This document shows positions 1-9,832 of a stretch of 64,000 nt of DNA, piece after piece. The notes below the pieces were generated by a model. It saw only the letters and a list, made by a program, of their open reading frames with translations. It ran no database searches and had not been told where the DNA came from. Made by a program: the position numbers and the translations under genes. The DNA is taken from assembly GCF_016592555.1 (NCBI RefSeq), contig NZ_AP014546.1, positions 2,428,501 through 2,492,500 on the forward strand, in the 5' to 3' direction. The stretch comes from Neptunomonas japonica JAMM 1380. GTDB taxonomy: Bacteria; Pseudomonadota; Gammaproteobacteria; Pseudomonadales; Balneatricaceae. Within the stretch, counting starts at the first letter, position 1. Each line of letters starts with the position of its first letter.

Positions 1-1
1 T

Positions 2-574
2 CATTCTGACCAAGCAAACGCCTTTGCCACTGGCTGGAATAAAAATAATGCACTCGTCGCAGTGAGCAGCGGCTTATTGCAGCGCTTTCGCCCAGAAGAA
101 GCACGTGCAGTCATGGCACACGAAATTGGTCATGTAGCCAATGGAGACATGGTTACGCTGACGCTGATCCAAGGTATTGTGAACACTTTCGTTATGTTTT
201 TTGCACGTATTGTTGGCTACTTCGTTGATTCCATGCTGCGCAGAGGCAGTGATTCTAGCGGAGTAGGTATCGGGTTTTATATCGCAACGTTTGTCGCTGA
301 GATCATTTTTGGGATTGCAGCCTCTGTTATCGTTGCCTGGTTTTCACGTCGCCGTGAGTTTAGAGCAGATGAAGCTGGCGCGCAGTTTGGCAGCACCGCA
401 GGAATGATTGGCGCTCTACAACGCCTTAAAGTTGAATCAGGCATGGCAGATCAACTACCTAGCCAGATGACAGCGTTTGGTATTAGCAGCCACACTAAAA
501 TGGGCTTTATGGCATTAATGTCGAGCCACCCACCGCTAGATGACCGTATTGCTGCGTTACAAAATCGCAACTAA
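2..574 (+). CDS. htpX: Protease HtpX, 3' part
   Basis: Membrane-bound zinc metalloprotease of the M48 family, which degrades damaged inner-membrane proteins. The reading frame is open from base 2, so the N-terminus (including the first membrane segments) lies outside the window. Visible are the catalytic motif MAHEIGHVANGD, two hydrophobic segments after it, and the third zinc ligand in RRREFRADEAGA. The C-terminus SHPPLDDRIAAL is typical of the family. The internal ATG at 62 is not the real start because the family sequence continues upstream. In relatives htpX is often heat-shock or Cpx controlled; nothing upstream can be seen here. Confidence 0.95.
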   Translation, partial: HSDQANAFATGWNKNNALVAVSSGLLQRFRPEEARAVMAHEIGHVANGDMVTLTLIQGIVNTFVMFFARIVGYFVDSMLRRGSDSSGVGIGFYIATFVAEIIFGIAASVIVAWFSRRREFRADEAGAQFGSTAGMIGALQRLKVESGMADQLPSQMTAFGISSHTKMGFMALMSSHPPLDDRIAALQNRN

Positions 575-589
575 CACCTCGCTAGTAAT

Positions 590-628
590 AAAAAAGAGGC
601 TAATGAGTAATCATTGGCCTCTTTTTTT
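590..628 (+). terminator. Terminator after htpX
   Basis: A long hairpin with arms AAAAAGAGGCTAATGA and TCATTGGCCTCTTTTT around a GTAA loop, followed by a T run. It lies between convergent htpX and gor and has A-rich and T-rich flanks on both sides, so it may serve both genes. Confidence 0.85.
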
Positions 629-659
629 GTTTATCAAAAAAGCTTTATTGGGTAGCTTT

Positions 660-2021
660 TTAATCAGCTTTTACAGGCTCTCGCATAGTAACGAACTCTT
701 CAGCCGCTGTTGGATGAATACCAATGGTGCTATCAAATACCGCTTTAGTAGCACCTGCTTTAAGCGCAACCGCCAGCCCTTGAATAATTTCCCCTGCATC
801 AGGCCCCACCATATGAACACCCAGCACTTTATCGGTACTTTTCTCAACAATCATTTTCATCAAGGTACGCTCTTCGCTACCCGACATCGTATGCTTCATC
901 GCACGAAACTCACTACGATATACATCAATATCTTTACCTTGGTTACGCGCTTGCTCTTCTGACAAACCAACGGTACCAATATTAGGCTGACAAAAAACAG
1001 CTGTTGGGATCAAGTCATAATCAACAGCAGGGTTACCCTCCTGATAAAGATGTCGAACCAATGCCATGCCTTCTGCAAGGGCTACAGGCGTCAACTGAAC
1101 ACGATCAATGACGTCACCAATCGCATACACCGAAGGCACATTGGTTTGAAAGCTCTCATTCACGATGATAGCGCCATTCTTCTGCTGCTCTATACCCAAT
1201 GCTTCAAGTCCGAGGTTATCAACCTTAGGAACACGCCCAGTGGCATACAGCACGCAATCCGTTTCGTGAGTGGTGCCGTCCGTTAGTTTGAGCAATAAAC
1301 TGCCATCTGCCTGCTTCTCTATCGATTCAATATTGTTATTAAACTTAAGATCTACATGCTTCTTGCTTACTTCTTGAGCAACAAACTCACGCAAGTCTCT
1401 ATCAAAACCTCTAAGAAAAAGGTCGCCGCGGTAGATCAAACTGGTTTCAGAACCCAAACCAGCAAAGATCCCTGCGAACTCAACAGCAATGTACCCCCCA
1501 CCAACAACTACAGCGCGCTTAGGGAAGGCCTCTAAGAAAAACACTTCATTTGAGCTAATAATGTGCTCTTTACCCTTAATATCCGGCACAAATGGCCAGC
1601 CACCGGTTGCAACAATTATCCGTTCTGCTGTGTACTGCTTACCATTAACAGCAACGGTATGCTCATCCACCAGCGTGCCACGCCCTTCAAGCAACTCACA
1701 GCCCGAGTTAACCAACAGGTTACGATAAATACCATTTAAGCGGCTAATCTCATCATTCTTACGATCTCTCAGGGTCGGCCAATCAAAACTACGAGCCCCA
1801 ACATTCCAGCCAAAGCCTGTTGCTTCATTAAATTCTTCTTTGTAATGAGAAGCATAAACAAATAATTTTTTAGGTACGCAACCAACATTAACGCAAGTTC
1901 CGCCCAAATAACGGTCTTCGGTTACTGCTACTTTCACGCCCATAGACGCCGCCATTCGCGCTGCTCTTACACCACCCGAACCAGCCCCAATTACAAACAG
2001 ATCAAAATCATAAGCAGACAA
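660..2021 (-). CDS. gor: Glutathione-disulfide reductase
   Basis: NADPH-dependent FAD enzyme that reduces glutathione disulfide in the cytosol. The 453 residues match the usual length. The N-terminus has the FAD motif [16 protein letters not shown] and the redox-active disulfide in [13 protein letters not shown]; the middle holds the NADPH-binding fold ([14 protein letters not shown]) and the second FAD motif (YAIGDV); the C-terminus has the catalytic histidine in GIHPTAAEE. The start is a TTG preceded by GGGAG at a suitable distance; no ATG fits the conserved N-terminus better. It is divergent from xthA, so a shared oxidative-stress promoter region is possible but not proven. Confidence 0.96.
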   Translation of the reverse strand: MSAYDFDLFVIGAGSGGVRAARMAASMGVKVAVTEDRYLGGTCVNVGCVPKKLFVYASHYKEEFNEATGFGWNVGARSFDWPTLRDRKNDEISRLNGIYRNLLVNSGCELLEGRGTLVDEHTVAVNGKQYTAERIIVATGGWPFVPDIKGKEHIISSNEVFFLEAFPKRAVVVGGGYIAVEFAGIFAGLGSETSLIYRGDLFLRGFDRDLREFVAQEVSKKHVDLKFNNNIESIEKQADGSLLLKLTDGTTHETDCVLYATGRVPKVDNLGLEALGIEQQKNGAIIVNESFQTNVPSVYAIGDVIDRVQLTPVALAEGMALVRHLYQEGNPAVDYDLIPTAVFCQPNIGTVGLSEEQARNQGKDIDVYRSEFRAMKHTMSGSEERTLMKMIVEKSTDKVLGVHMVGPDAGEIIQGLAVALKAGATKAVFDSTIGIHPTAAEEFVTMREPVKAD

Positions 2022-2186
2022 AGCCTAACTCCCTCAATAAATTTTCATTAACTGTAACGATTCATGCCCTAAAGTACCAATCAAAGATAACTACTACGCT
2101 GATAGGTAAATGAAATCGGCATCCTGCATTTAAAACAACCAATCATGTTAGAATGGCCGCTAATTTAACAAACTGACGATGCCTAT

Positions 2187-3002
2187 ATGAAAATTATCTC
2201 TTTTAATATTAATGGATTACGTGCACGTCCTCATCAGATTGCTGCGCTCATCGAAAAGTACAGCCCCGATGTTATTGGCCTGCAAGAAATCAAAGTGGAC
2301 GACCCTCAATTTCCAATAGAGATGATTGAAGCACATGGCTACCATGTTGAGTATTTTGGCCAAAAAAGCCATTACGGCGTTTGTCTTATCTCCAAACTAC
2401 CGCCATTAAGCATCCAAAAAGGCTTCCATAGCGACGAACCTGATGCCCAACGCCGCATGATAATCGGTAAGTACACAACGCCTAAAGGGGATACCGTAAC
2501 TATACTCAATGGCTATTTTCCACAAGGTGAGAATATTGAACACCCTACTAAGTTCCCTGCAAAAGCCCGTTTCTATGAGGACCTGCAGGAACACCTGATA
2601 ACAAACCACTCTCCGGATGAAAACTTAATTGTGATGGGCGATATCAACATTTCACCCACCGAGCTTGATATAGGTATAGGTGAAGTTAATCGTAAACGCT
2701 GGCTAAAAACGGGAAAGTCTAGTTTTCAGCCAATAGAACGTGAGTGGCTTGCTCGTTTGCAGGGCTGGGGCTTAACAGATACATTTCGACAGTTTCATCC
2801 CGAAACTAATGACCGCTTCAGCTGGTTTGATTATCGCAGTAGAGGTTTTGAGCAGGAGCCTAAACGAGGTTTAAGAATTGACGTTATTTTAGCAACGAAG
2901 GTCCTTAGCCAAGCCTGTACAAATTCAGATATCGATTATGAAATAAGAGGCATGGAGAAACCTTCTGACCACGCCCCTATATGGGCAAGTTTTGATCTGT
3001 AA
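2187..3002 (+). CDS. xthA: Exodeoxyribonuclease III
   Basis: AP endonuclease and 3'-5' exonuclease of the EEP superfamily, acting in base-excision repair. The 271 residues match E. coli XthA in length. Seen are the N-terminal [13 protein letters not shown], the metal ligand in [22 protein letters not shown], and the C-terminal catalytic [10 protein letters not shown]. The start ATG opens directly on the conserved [11 protein letters not shown]. The gene is convergent with the usp gene, with only 17 bases between stop codons, so any terminator must overlap coding sequence. Confidence 0.96.
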   Translation: MKIISFNINGLRARPHQIAALIEKYSPDVIGLQEIKVDDPQFPIEMIEAHGYHVEYFGQKSHYGVCLISKLPPLSIQKGFHSDEPDAQRRMIIGKYTTPKGDTVTILNGYFPQGENIEHPTKFPAKARFYEDLQEHLITNHSPDENLIVMGDINISPTELDIGIGEVNRKRWLKTGKSSFQPIEREWLARLQGWGLTDTFRQFHPETNDRFSWFDYRSRGFEQEPKRGLRIDVILATKVLSQACTNSDIDYEIRGMEKPSDHAPIWASFDL

Positions 3003-3019
3003 AAACCAAAATACTTTGT

Positions 3020-3934
3020 TTATTCAGTAATCGGGCTGACAAAGCCCGGTTGTTTAACCAATAAAAAATCACAGTCAACATGACCAACGATTCTCTCAAC
3101 GGAGCTTCCTACCAAGAATCGATCCAAAAAGCCTCTCGATATTGAGCCCATAACAAGAAGATCAATGTTTTCGCGCTTAACAAGGGCTGGGATAACAGCA
3201 TGAACATCGCCCTGCTCAAGATGTAAAATAACATCTTTACTCACCATAGCTTGCAACACGTCAGTATGTTGCTGTTTAACTTTTTCATGCATCGCCGCAT
3301 AATCGATAGTCAGATGCTCATCAAAAATTGCGGCCTGTGGAATTGTAGCAAAGCTATGCACCACATGCTGCTCAGCGACCAACAACCGGCTTAACACTTG
3401 CGAATTTTTCAATACTTGATTATCCAACTTCTGAGGCTCTTCACACTGATGAAACGGATCAACCAAAGCTGCAACACGAGGGTGAACAGCCCATTGCTGG
3501 TCTCTAATTAACAACAGGGGTGTTGGGCATTGCGCTATTAACTGCCAATCTCCCTGTCTAAATAAATAATGCCCATGAGAATGTCGACCGATAGGAAAAA
3601 CAACAATATCTGCTCTATACCTTAGCGCTTTACGGATGAGGCCTTCAGCAACATTACGGTTCCAAGTTACATCATAACTAACCTGCCCACCTTGTGCTTC
3701 TAACTGCTCAGCCAAGCGAATTAACTTAGCCTCCGCTTGATGTAAATATCCGGCCACAGCATGCTTTTCAGCTTCATCATCAAAGAGATAGCTTCGGTGT
3801 AAAGACTGGTTATAACAACAAGAAAACAACTCAATCATGGTTCCTTTTTTCTGAGCCAGTATCATTATTTTCTGCATCAACGTATCTGATACTTGGGCTG
3901 TATCAATATGCACCAAAACTCTTTCAGTCTTCAT
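3020..3934 (-). CDS. uspE: Tandem universal stress protein (UspE-like)
   Basis: Two Usp domains in one chain, as in E. coli UspE: residues about 1-145 and 160-304. The second ends with the family motif GSISRGFLDRFLVGSSVERI, a G-x2-G-x9-G(S) nucleotide-binding pattern; the first has a weaker copy, and RDQQWAVHPRVAALVDP links them as in UspE. I chose the ATG at 3934 (304 residues) because GGAG sits about eight bases before it; an upstream in-frame ATG at 3955 has no such site. Cytosolic stress role is inferred from the family. The orthologue assignment rests on architecture and is moderate. Confidence 0.8.
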   Translation of the reverse strand: MKTERVLVHIDTAQVSDTLMQKIMILAQKKGTMIELFSCCYNQSLHRSYLFDDEAEKHAVAGYLHQAEAKLIRLAEQLEAQGGQVSYDVTWNRNVAEGLIRKALRYRADIVVFPIGRHSHGHYLFRQGDWQLIAQCPTPLLLIRDQQWAVHPRVAALVDPFHQCEEPQKLDNQVLKNSQVLSRLLVAEQHVVHSFATIPQAAIFDEHLTIDYAAMHEKVKQQHTDVLQAMVSKDVILHLEQGDVHAVIPALVKRENIDLLVMGSISRGFLDRFLVGSSVERIVGHVDCDFLLVKQPGFVSPITE

Positions 3935-4037
3935 AAGCTTCTCCAAATACGGCATGACTTCACGATAACAAGAAAAGAATTTTTAGTCTTGGTCTTACTC
4001 AATACAAATTAACTAAAGAACAAAGATATTTACCAAC

Positions 4038-4057
4038 ATATTAGATTAAGCTAATAT
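4038..4057. promoter_or_regulatory. Inverted repeat upstream of DUF2892 gene
   Basis: Perfect 7-bp arms ATATTAG and CTAATAT separated by ATTAAG. The site lies 36 bases before the DUF2892 start in the likely promoter. Given the ArsR-family gene just downstream it is a natural candidate operator for that repressor; this is inference. Confidence 0.45.
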
Positions 4058-4093
4058 ATATAAATACTAAATCTTATATGCTGGAGATCAATC

Positions 4094-4501
4094 ATGACCG
4101 TTAGTGCAGCACTTCGTTTAATGGCTGGAACCGTTGTACTCATCAGCCTTGCTCTAGGAAGTTATATCAACCCAAATTGGTTTTATCTCACAGGCTTTGT
4201 GGGCTTGAATCTACTCCAATCTGCATTTACTGGCTGGTGCCCTGCTATCACTATTTTCAAGAAACTAGGCTTACAACAAGAAAGTTGCAATGTGGCTGGT
4301 ATGAATGTTAATCAAGGTATACACATCATGGCTGGGTCAATAATTCTTGGAACAGTAATCGCCGTTTTATTTTTCAGCATCAACATCTTGATATTCGTTA
4401 TAACAGCGATTGTCGGTGTCAGCTTATTACAATCAGCTTTTTCCGGCTGGTGCCCTGGCATGAGCATCGTACGGTTTTTAGGCTTTAAAGACGCTCAATA
4501 A
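4094..4501 (+). CDS. Tandem DUF2892 membrane protein (YgaP-tail-like)
   Basis: A 135-residue membrane protein made of two copies of the DUF2892 domain (residues about 1-65 and 66-135). Each copy has two hydrophobic segments and ends in a matching motif: LLQSAFTGWCPAITIFKKLG and LLQSAFSGWCPGMSIVRFLG. In E. coli the same domain forms the membrane tail of the rhodanese YgaP, whose gene is next to the sulfur-responsive regulator ygaV. Here there is no rhodanese domain, but an ArsR gene of the YgaV/BigR type follows on the same strand after a terminator. A role in sulfide or persulfide handling is inferred from that pairing and the conserved GWCP cysteines. RBS is GGAG in ctggagatca. Confidence 0.8.
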   Translation: MTVSAALRLMAGTVVLISLALGSYINPNWFYLTGFVGLNLLQSAFTGWCPAITIFKKLGLQQESCNVAGMNVNQGIHIMAGSIILGTVIAVLFFSINILIFVITAIVGVSLLQSAFSGWCPGMSIVRFLGFKDAQ

Positions 4502-4532
4502 TTTTTATTATAAGTCTCTATTTTTGTTTAAG

Positions 4533-4555
4533 AGCACCTTAACAGGTGCTTTTTT
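4533..4555 (+). terminator. Terminator after DUF2892 gene
   Basis: Hairpin AGCACCT-TAAC-AGGTGCT followed by six T, separating the DUF2892 gene from the ArsR-family gene. Confidence 0.85.
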
Positions 4556-4675
4556 ATGGTAAAACCCTACATTTCACCTTATTATCCTTATACTAAAAGA
4601 GTAAAATTACAAAAAGGATTTGTAACAGGCTCAAAGATTTGTTTTATCTCAACTTAATCCTGTGGAGAGTAAGAT

Positions 4676-5011
4676 TTGGCCCATACAATAGAAGAGTCAA
4701 GCATAAGCGCCGAGACCCTCGAGATGATGAAAACTAACGCATCACGTGCAGCGCAGCTTATGAAAGCGCTCGGCAATGAAAGCAGACTACTCATTCTTTG
4801 CTATTTGGATGGCAAAGAGCTTTCTGTAACACAACTCAATAACTGTCTTGATTTAAGTCAGTCCGCATTATCCCAGCATTTAGCCGTTCTCAGAAAAGAT
4901 GGCTTAGTTAGCACTCGCCGAGAGTCACAAACTATCTATTACTCTTTATCTGGTGACACTGCTAAACGCATTATCCATACACTCCATGAAATGTACTGCC
5001 CAACAGCGTAA
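4676..5011 (+). CDS. ArsR-family regulator, YgaV/BigR-like
   Basis: A 111-residue winged-helix repressor of the ArsR/SmtB family. The helix-turn-helix is LSQSALSQHLAVLRKDGLV and the wing STRRESQTIYYSL. Cysteines occur in LLILCYL and near the end in EMYCP, the same two places used by the sulfide-sensing BigR/SqrR/YgaV group, which forms a disulfide or polysulfide bridge to release DNA. The start is a TTG with GGAGAG six bases upstream. Together with the tandem DUF2892 gene upstream this suggests a sulfide-responsive unit, fitting an organism with a sox operon. A third cysteine (NNC) also exists. Metal sensing is less likely because no ArsR or SmtB metal motif is seen. Confidence 0.82.
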   Translation: MAHTIEESSISAETLEMMKTNASRAAQLMKALGNESRLLILCYLDGKELSVTQLNNCLDLSQSALSQHLAVLRKDGLVSTRRESQTIYYSLSGDTAKRIIHTLHEMYCPTA

Positions 5012-5285
5012 TATCAACTCTGGTTGTTGATAGCGCAAGTTAAACAACACCTTCTCTTTCACATCATGAAGTAAGCCTCTCTAGATACAATAATATAGTA
5101 CATATGTATTGCAGAGGCTTTACTATAGCGTCATCAAATAACGCACATAAAAGCACCATAAAAAAGGTATTAACAACCTTTAGCATCCCAGTTTTTATGA
5201 ATGAGCTTACCTGATTAAGGCATAAGATATTGAGCCACTAGTAAACACCTAGCGACTCATAATGTTTTACTTTGTACCACTAGTG

Positions 5286-8021
5286 CTAATGCTGCAACCG
5301 TGTAAACTGCCAATCTTCAGTAGGTTCATTAAGTTTCATTTTCATATCAACTACTTCCTCTTCCATATTGAAAGTATTGGTAAAACCAAGCTTTAAAGCC
5401 AACCCTTGCATTCCCTTATTAGTAGGCAATGTCGACCCTTCTATCATTAATGTCTTGCGACTACGGCAGTAATCAACCGCTTTACGCATTAAAATAACAC
5501 CCAGACCCTCCCCTTGCAGGTCATCTCTTATGACTACCGAAAATTCACTTTGAATATTATCAGGGTCAGTGACGACACGGACGACACCCAGCGTTTCAGG
5601 CCCCGTCCCATCCAAACTTGGCGCAGTCACAATAAATGCCATTTCACGGTCATAGTCAATTTGCGTCCAACTCGCTAGCTCTTGATGAGAAGGAACTCCC
5701 CGACTATAGAAATACCGCATACGAATAGATTCAGGGCTAAGTTTATTATAAAAATCTAGATGGCGAGGCTCATCTTCACCACGGATCGGGCGTACAACAG
5801 CAGGCCTACCTGAACGCTTCAGCGCAATTGATTCCTCTAAATCACCAGGGTAAGGAGATATGGCTAACTCAGACTTATCACCAATAGAAACCGCAACATC
5901 TACAGCTAAAATACCCATTTTGTTCAATAAAAGAGGGTTAATTTCCAATCCCTGAAGGTTCGGCAAATCAACAATCATTTCAGACAATTTAAGAATCATG
6001 TCAGAAAGCTGCTCAACATCTCTTTCAGGCTGATAGCTATGCTCTTTTATAATCTTATAAATACGCGAATTTTTAACTAGCTCTTTTGCCAAAGCCGTAT
6101 TCATAGGTGGTAGCATGACATGCCTATCAGCCAATACATCAACCGTAAACCCACCTGCACCAAAGACGATAATGGGACCAAAAGTCGGATCTCTGGTAAT
6201 ACCTACATTTATTTGCAAAGACTGAAAACCACGTTTCATCTGTTGCACACAAAAGCCCATACTTTGGTCATCACCTATACGCTCACTAACACGGTAAGCC
6301 AATTTTGTTGTCGCATACCTAACGTCACTTGAAGAATACAGGTCTTGCGCTAAATCATTGCGGCGCTGTGAGGCTTGATCGTCATAGCTAAATGGGTAAA
6401 CATTTTTACGATGCAACGCCTTTATCGCAACAGATCCTCCAATTTCTTCAGCACGTGCGACGACAGTTTCGATATCCTCTGCATAATAACTATTTTGAAC
6501 AGGGATATCGTACTGATCTAATAAATCACATGCTTCATCATGTGTCAGGTAATCGCGCGGTTCAGCCAGAGCATCAGCAATGATTTTCTTTGCTTTTTGA
6601 TGGTTCTGCGTATTTTGTTCGATATAGGTCGCCGGAGTTTGACGCATAACAACTTGGTTACGGCGATAATCCACCATGTGCATAAAAGCATCAATAGCTT
6701 CTTCAGGCGTAATGAAAGTGGCTACATTAGCAGCATTACAATGATTCCGTGCTTCGATGGCCGTCGCGCGCCCCATCCAACATGTCAGGATATTACGCTG
6801 CGATTTACGAATAACCTTCACGAGCTCATCAGCTGTTTCAACACTAGGGGCTAATCGTGTCGGTGCATGAATTGACAAGATAACATCTACTTCTTTATCT
6901 TTTGATAAAATTTGAGACACTTGCGCAAAACGCTCAGGGGTAGCATCTGAATTAAGATCGATGGGATTTTTTTGGTTCCAGCCAGGTAGCAGAATATTAT
7001 CAAGCTGACTAATAGTCTCTTCACTCAGGGTAGCTAATTTACCACCCGAGTTTAATAAACGATCCGCGGCTAAAGCATTTGGTCCCATACCATTACAAAT
7101 AATTGCTAACCGCTCACCTCTAAGAGGCTTCATACGAGACAAGGTTTCTAATGCATTAAACAACTGATCAGATGTATCTACACGCACAGCGCCAGCACGC
7201 CTTAACGCTGCATCATATACAACATCTTCATTCGGTATACCAGGGGTAGCAGCAATTTTTGATGCTTCTTCAGAAAAAATTCCAGATTTCAGCACCAGTA
7301 CTAATTTATTACGGCACGCCGCGCGTAAAGCTGAAATAAAGTTTCTGGAAGAACCAGACACACGATCCATTTGCAGTAAAATAGAATGCGTATAAGGGTC
7401 CTGGGAAACATAATCGATCACTGAAGACAGGTCGACATCAACGCCGTCACCTAAGGTCATAAAGTGAGAGAAACCTATTTCGCGACCGTTGGCCCAATCA
7501 ATCATTGCCGTCCCTAATAGCCCGGACTGACCAATGTAAGCAACCTTCCCCTTTTGGATATGCATATGCGAATAACTAGCATTCATATTAGAACCAGGAA
7601 CCAGCAGCCCCATACAATCAGGCCCCATAATTCTTATCCCATAGGGTCTAGCCGCTTCTCGAACAGATTCACTGAGTGTTTTAGCCGCAGGGTTATTCTT
7701 AATAGATAAGCCGCCCGTTAAAATTATCGCAGCTTTCACCATATGTGCGCCTAATTTACGAATAATATCGGCCACGGAATCAGGCGGTGAACAAATAATA
7801 GCCAGATCAGGCATTTCTGGAAGCTCAGAAATACTTTGATAACACGGTACACCAAAAACTTGGTCGTAACCTTCAGGGTTAATACACATCAATACCCCAG
7901 GAAACTTACTACCCAGTAAGTTTTGGACAACAATTCCACCCATACTTCCAGGCTTCTCTGATGCGCCAAAGACCGCTATCGATTTAGGCTTAAAAAAACG
8001 TTTTAAGTATTTTGTGCTCAA
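5286..8021 (-). CDS. pat: Protein lysine acetyltransferase Pat/PatZ (NDP-forming CoA ligase + GNAT)
   Basis: A 911-residue protein with the PatZ/YfiQ layout: an ADP-forming acyl-CoA synthetase-like part (CoA-binding domain from SIAVFGASEKPGSMGG, ligase domain, ATP-grasp region near residues 490-710) followed by a C-terminal GNAT domain (about 740-895; VIRDDLQGEGLGVILMRKAVDYCRS is the acetyl-CoA loop). In enterics it acetylates lysines such as that of acetyl-CoA synthetase. The ligase part is usually catalytically dead: I see GPDCMG where active ligases have a histidine. Start is TTG with AGG upstream. The gene stands alone and faces a long AT-rich intergenic region. Confidence 0.88.
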   Translation of the reverse strand: MSTKYLKRFFKPKSIAVFGASEKPGSMGGIVVQNLLGSKFPGVLMCINPEGYDQVFGVPCYQSISELPEMPDLAIICSPPDSVADIIRKLGAHMVKAAIILTGGLSIKNNPAAKTLSESVREAARPYGIRIMGPDCMGLLVPGSNMNASYSHMHIQKGKVAYIGQSGLLGTAMIDWANGREIGFSHFMTLGDGVDVDLSSVIDYVSQDPYTHSILLQMDRVSGSSRNFISALRAACRNKLVLVLKSGIFSEEASKIAATPGIPNEDVVYDAALRRAGAVRVDTSDQLFNALETLSRMKPLRGERLAIICNGMGPNALAADRLLNSGGKLATLSEETISQLDNILLPGWNQKNPIDLNSDATPERFAQVSQILSKDKEVDVILSIHAPTRLAPSVETADELVKVIRKSQRNILTCWMGRATAIEARNHCNAANVATFITPEEAIDAFMHMVDYRRNQVVMRQTPATYIEQNTQNHQKAKKIIADALAEPRDYLTHDEACDLLDQYDIPVQNSYYAEDIETVVARAEEIGGSVAIKALHRKNVYPFSYDDQASQRRNDLAQDLYSSSDVRYATTKLAYRVSERIGDDQSMGFCVQQMKRGFQSLQINVGITRDPTFGPIIVFGAGGFTVDVLADRHVMLPPMNTALAKELVKNSRIYKIIKEHSYQPERDVEQLSDMILKLSEMIVDLPNLQGLEINPLLLNKMGILAVDVAVSIGDKSELAISPYPGDLEESIALKRSGRPAVVRPIRGEDEPRHLDFYNKLSPESIRMRYFYSRGVPSHQELASWTQIDYDREMAFIVTAPSLDGTGPETLGVVRVVTDPDNIQSEFSVVIRDDLQGEGLGVILMRKAVDYCRSRKTLMIEGSTLPTNKGMQGLALKLGFTNTFNMEEEVVDMKMKLNEPTEDWQFTRLQH

Positions 8022-8445
8022 ATCCTGACCCTCACACTACTGTTATAAATAACGACGACCCTTATTAAAAGTATACATCCAATAGCACCTTTACGCAGTC
8101 GCAATAATACAAACATCTCAATATTAGTGGCCCAGATCAACAAAATCAAAAAGAAATGCTGCACCAGCACAATTTTAAACTTGATGGCTTTCTAAACCCA
8201 AAAAAACTAACACAACTACTTTTATGCAAACTAGCAGTATCTCTTATAAACATAAAACGTAAATTTATTTAATGTTGATTTTTTTTCAAAAAATTTCTGA
8301 AATCACCAAATTTATTTCAATTTACACATCAGCCATCCACTGTTAAATATCAATTTAGTAACGATGTTTACGAGATATTAATGACCAAGTCTGATTTTTC
8401 GTTAACATTAAATAATGTAATAACTTGCTTGGAGGTATCACTCTT
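8022..8445. other. AT-rich intergenic region between pat and the small-protein pair
   Basis: About 420 bases with no supported gene. It is strongly AT-rich and must hold the divergent promoters. The only clear symmetry is ACATTA-AA-TAATGT at 8405-8418, 28 bases before the ATG of the next gene. No classical terminator or RNA structure was recognised. Confidence 0.4.
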
Positions 8446-8646
8446 ATGAGAGATGAAATAAATATCAGTGATGACTCACTGGACGAAAATGATAGCTACG
8501 ACTTAGATAACGATGATGTAGAGGATTTAGGTTTTATCAGCACACAGAAAAATACTCGGCGTAATATTCGACAAAACATTGAAGAAATGCTCGAAGCAAG
8601 GCGCCTTCAACGAAGTCTCGAAGACGAATTTAGTGATAATTTTTAA
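8446..8646 (+). CDS. Small acidic/basic protein, PA3496-like
   Basis: A 66-residue soluble protein. The first half is very acidic (DDSLDENDSYDLDNDD); the second half carries NTRRNIRQNIEEMLEARRL followed by EDEF. This layout resembles the PA3496 family found in pseudomonads and oceanospirilla, whose function is not established. I chose the ATG at 8446 since GGAGG lies ten bases upstream; the longer frame from a TTG at 8425 would place the RBS inside the gene. A second small gene with a related basic motif follows 82 bases downstream. Confidence 0.65.
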   Translation: MRDEINISDDSLDENDSYDLDNDDVEDLGFISTQKNTRRNIRQNIEEMLEARRLQRSLEDEFSDNF

Positions 8647-8728
8647 TCTAGCGGCTAGTAAGGGGCATAAAATAACACATGCTCCTTACTAGATAAGCTC
8701 AAATTTGAAATAACAAGAGAACATGTTT

Positions 8729-8935
8729 ATGAGCACTAAAGTACGCGTTGCAACCATCCCTTCTGATAATAATGAATGGGATGGCTCTGTATTTGAAAAA
8801 GAAAGCTTCAGCAAAAATAAGAAGCGCGCGAATTTTAATGAAGGTAAAAGAAGAAGAACGGAGCATTTTTACGAAGAACGACGCCTGAAACAGCACATTT
8901 CTCATGATTATAGTTTTGATAACATAGGCATTTAA
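8729..8935 (+). CDS. Small basic protein of unknown function
   Basis: A 68-residue protein with no signal peptide or membrane segment. The stretch GKRRRTEHFYEERRLKQHI resembles the RR-x(n)-EE-x-RRL pattern of the preceding small protein, so the two may be distant paralogues or partners. AAGAGA lies about nine bases before the ATG at 8729; the ATG six bases earlier is too close to that site. I do not recognise a named family. Confidence 0.55.
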   Translation: MSTKVRVATIPSDNNEWDGSVFEKESFSKNKKRANFNEGKRRRTEHFYEERRLKQHISHDYSFDNIGI

Positions 8936-9071
8936 CAGACTAAAATATTTTGTCCCAAATATCATCCTAAAAGCGCTATCTTCAGGTTACGTTAGACGCT
9001 ATATTGATTACTAGGCCTCGTCAGAGATTGCTTCTCCAGCGAACTGCATCTTTGGCGTAGGCCTTCATGAG

Positions 9072-9719
9072 TTACTCTCCACGCTGCTCAAACGCCAAAC
9101 TTAACCCCAAAGTGATCATCACAGCACCTGTCGCGCCCTGTAATGTCTTTTCAACGCGCCTTCCAATCCCACAACCTTTTAACTTACACAACATTAACGT
9201 TAAAGCACAAAGCCACATCATACTTATAACAAAGTGAATCCCAGCCAAACCTAACGACTGGGCTAACAAATCAAACTCAGGGTTAATAAACTGAGGTAAA
9301 AATGCCATATAGAAAATGACTGTCTTGGGGTTAAGCACATTAGACAATAAGCCCTCTCTAATCGACCTAGACCAATTAAAGTTATGGCCAGCAACGCTCA
9401 CTACATCACCTATAATAGGTTTGCGTAATGAGGTTAAGCTCTGTATGCCAAGCCAAATCAAATAAATTGCGCCCGCTAGCTTTAAAACACCAAATGCCCA
9501 AGATGACTGCAATAAAATGACAGAAATGCCCACAGCAGAAACAGTTGCATGAACAAATAGACCACTACAAATCCCAAAGCTACTAACAACACCATCTTTC
9601 CAGCCCCCTCTATTGGTATTCCTTAAAACCAATAGAGTATCGACACCCGGCGAGATAGTTAATAACGTTATGGCAACTAAAAATGCTATAAATTGCGGAT
9701 CTGTCATTACTGTGCTCAT
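9072..9719 (-). CDS. LysE/RhtB-family exporter
   Basis: A 215-residue inner-membrane protein with the LysE fold of five to six hydrophobic segments. The N-terminal signature SPGVDTLLVLRN and GLLSNVLNPKTVIFYMAFLPQFI are typical of the RhtB branch, which exports amino acids such as homoserine or threonine. Substrate cannot be read from sequence. It is single, divergent from the DUF2058 gene. A second LysE-family gene occurs in the integron (52546-53178), with different sequence. Confidence 0.9.
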   Translation of the reverse strand: MSTVMTDPQFIAFLVAITLLTISPGVDTLLVLRNTNRGGWKDGVVSSFGICSGLFVHATVSAVGISVILLQSSWAFGVLKLAGAIYLIWLGIQSLTSLRKPIIGDVVSVAGHNFNWSRSIREGLLSNVLNPKTVIFYMAFLPQFINPEFDLLAQSLGLAGIHFVISMMWLCALTLMLCKLKGCGIGRRVEKTLQGATGAVMITLGLSLAFEQRGE

Positions 9720-9832
9720 GATAAAAATTGAATGAAATATACCCTAACAACGCCTACCTGGGAAGGATGTAACGCTCTTTTAAAACTGCTTGTGGTATCA
9801 TACTGCCCAAAAATCATAGCAGGTATTTGCTG

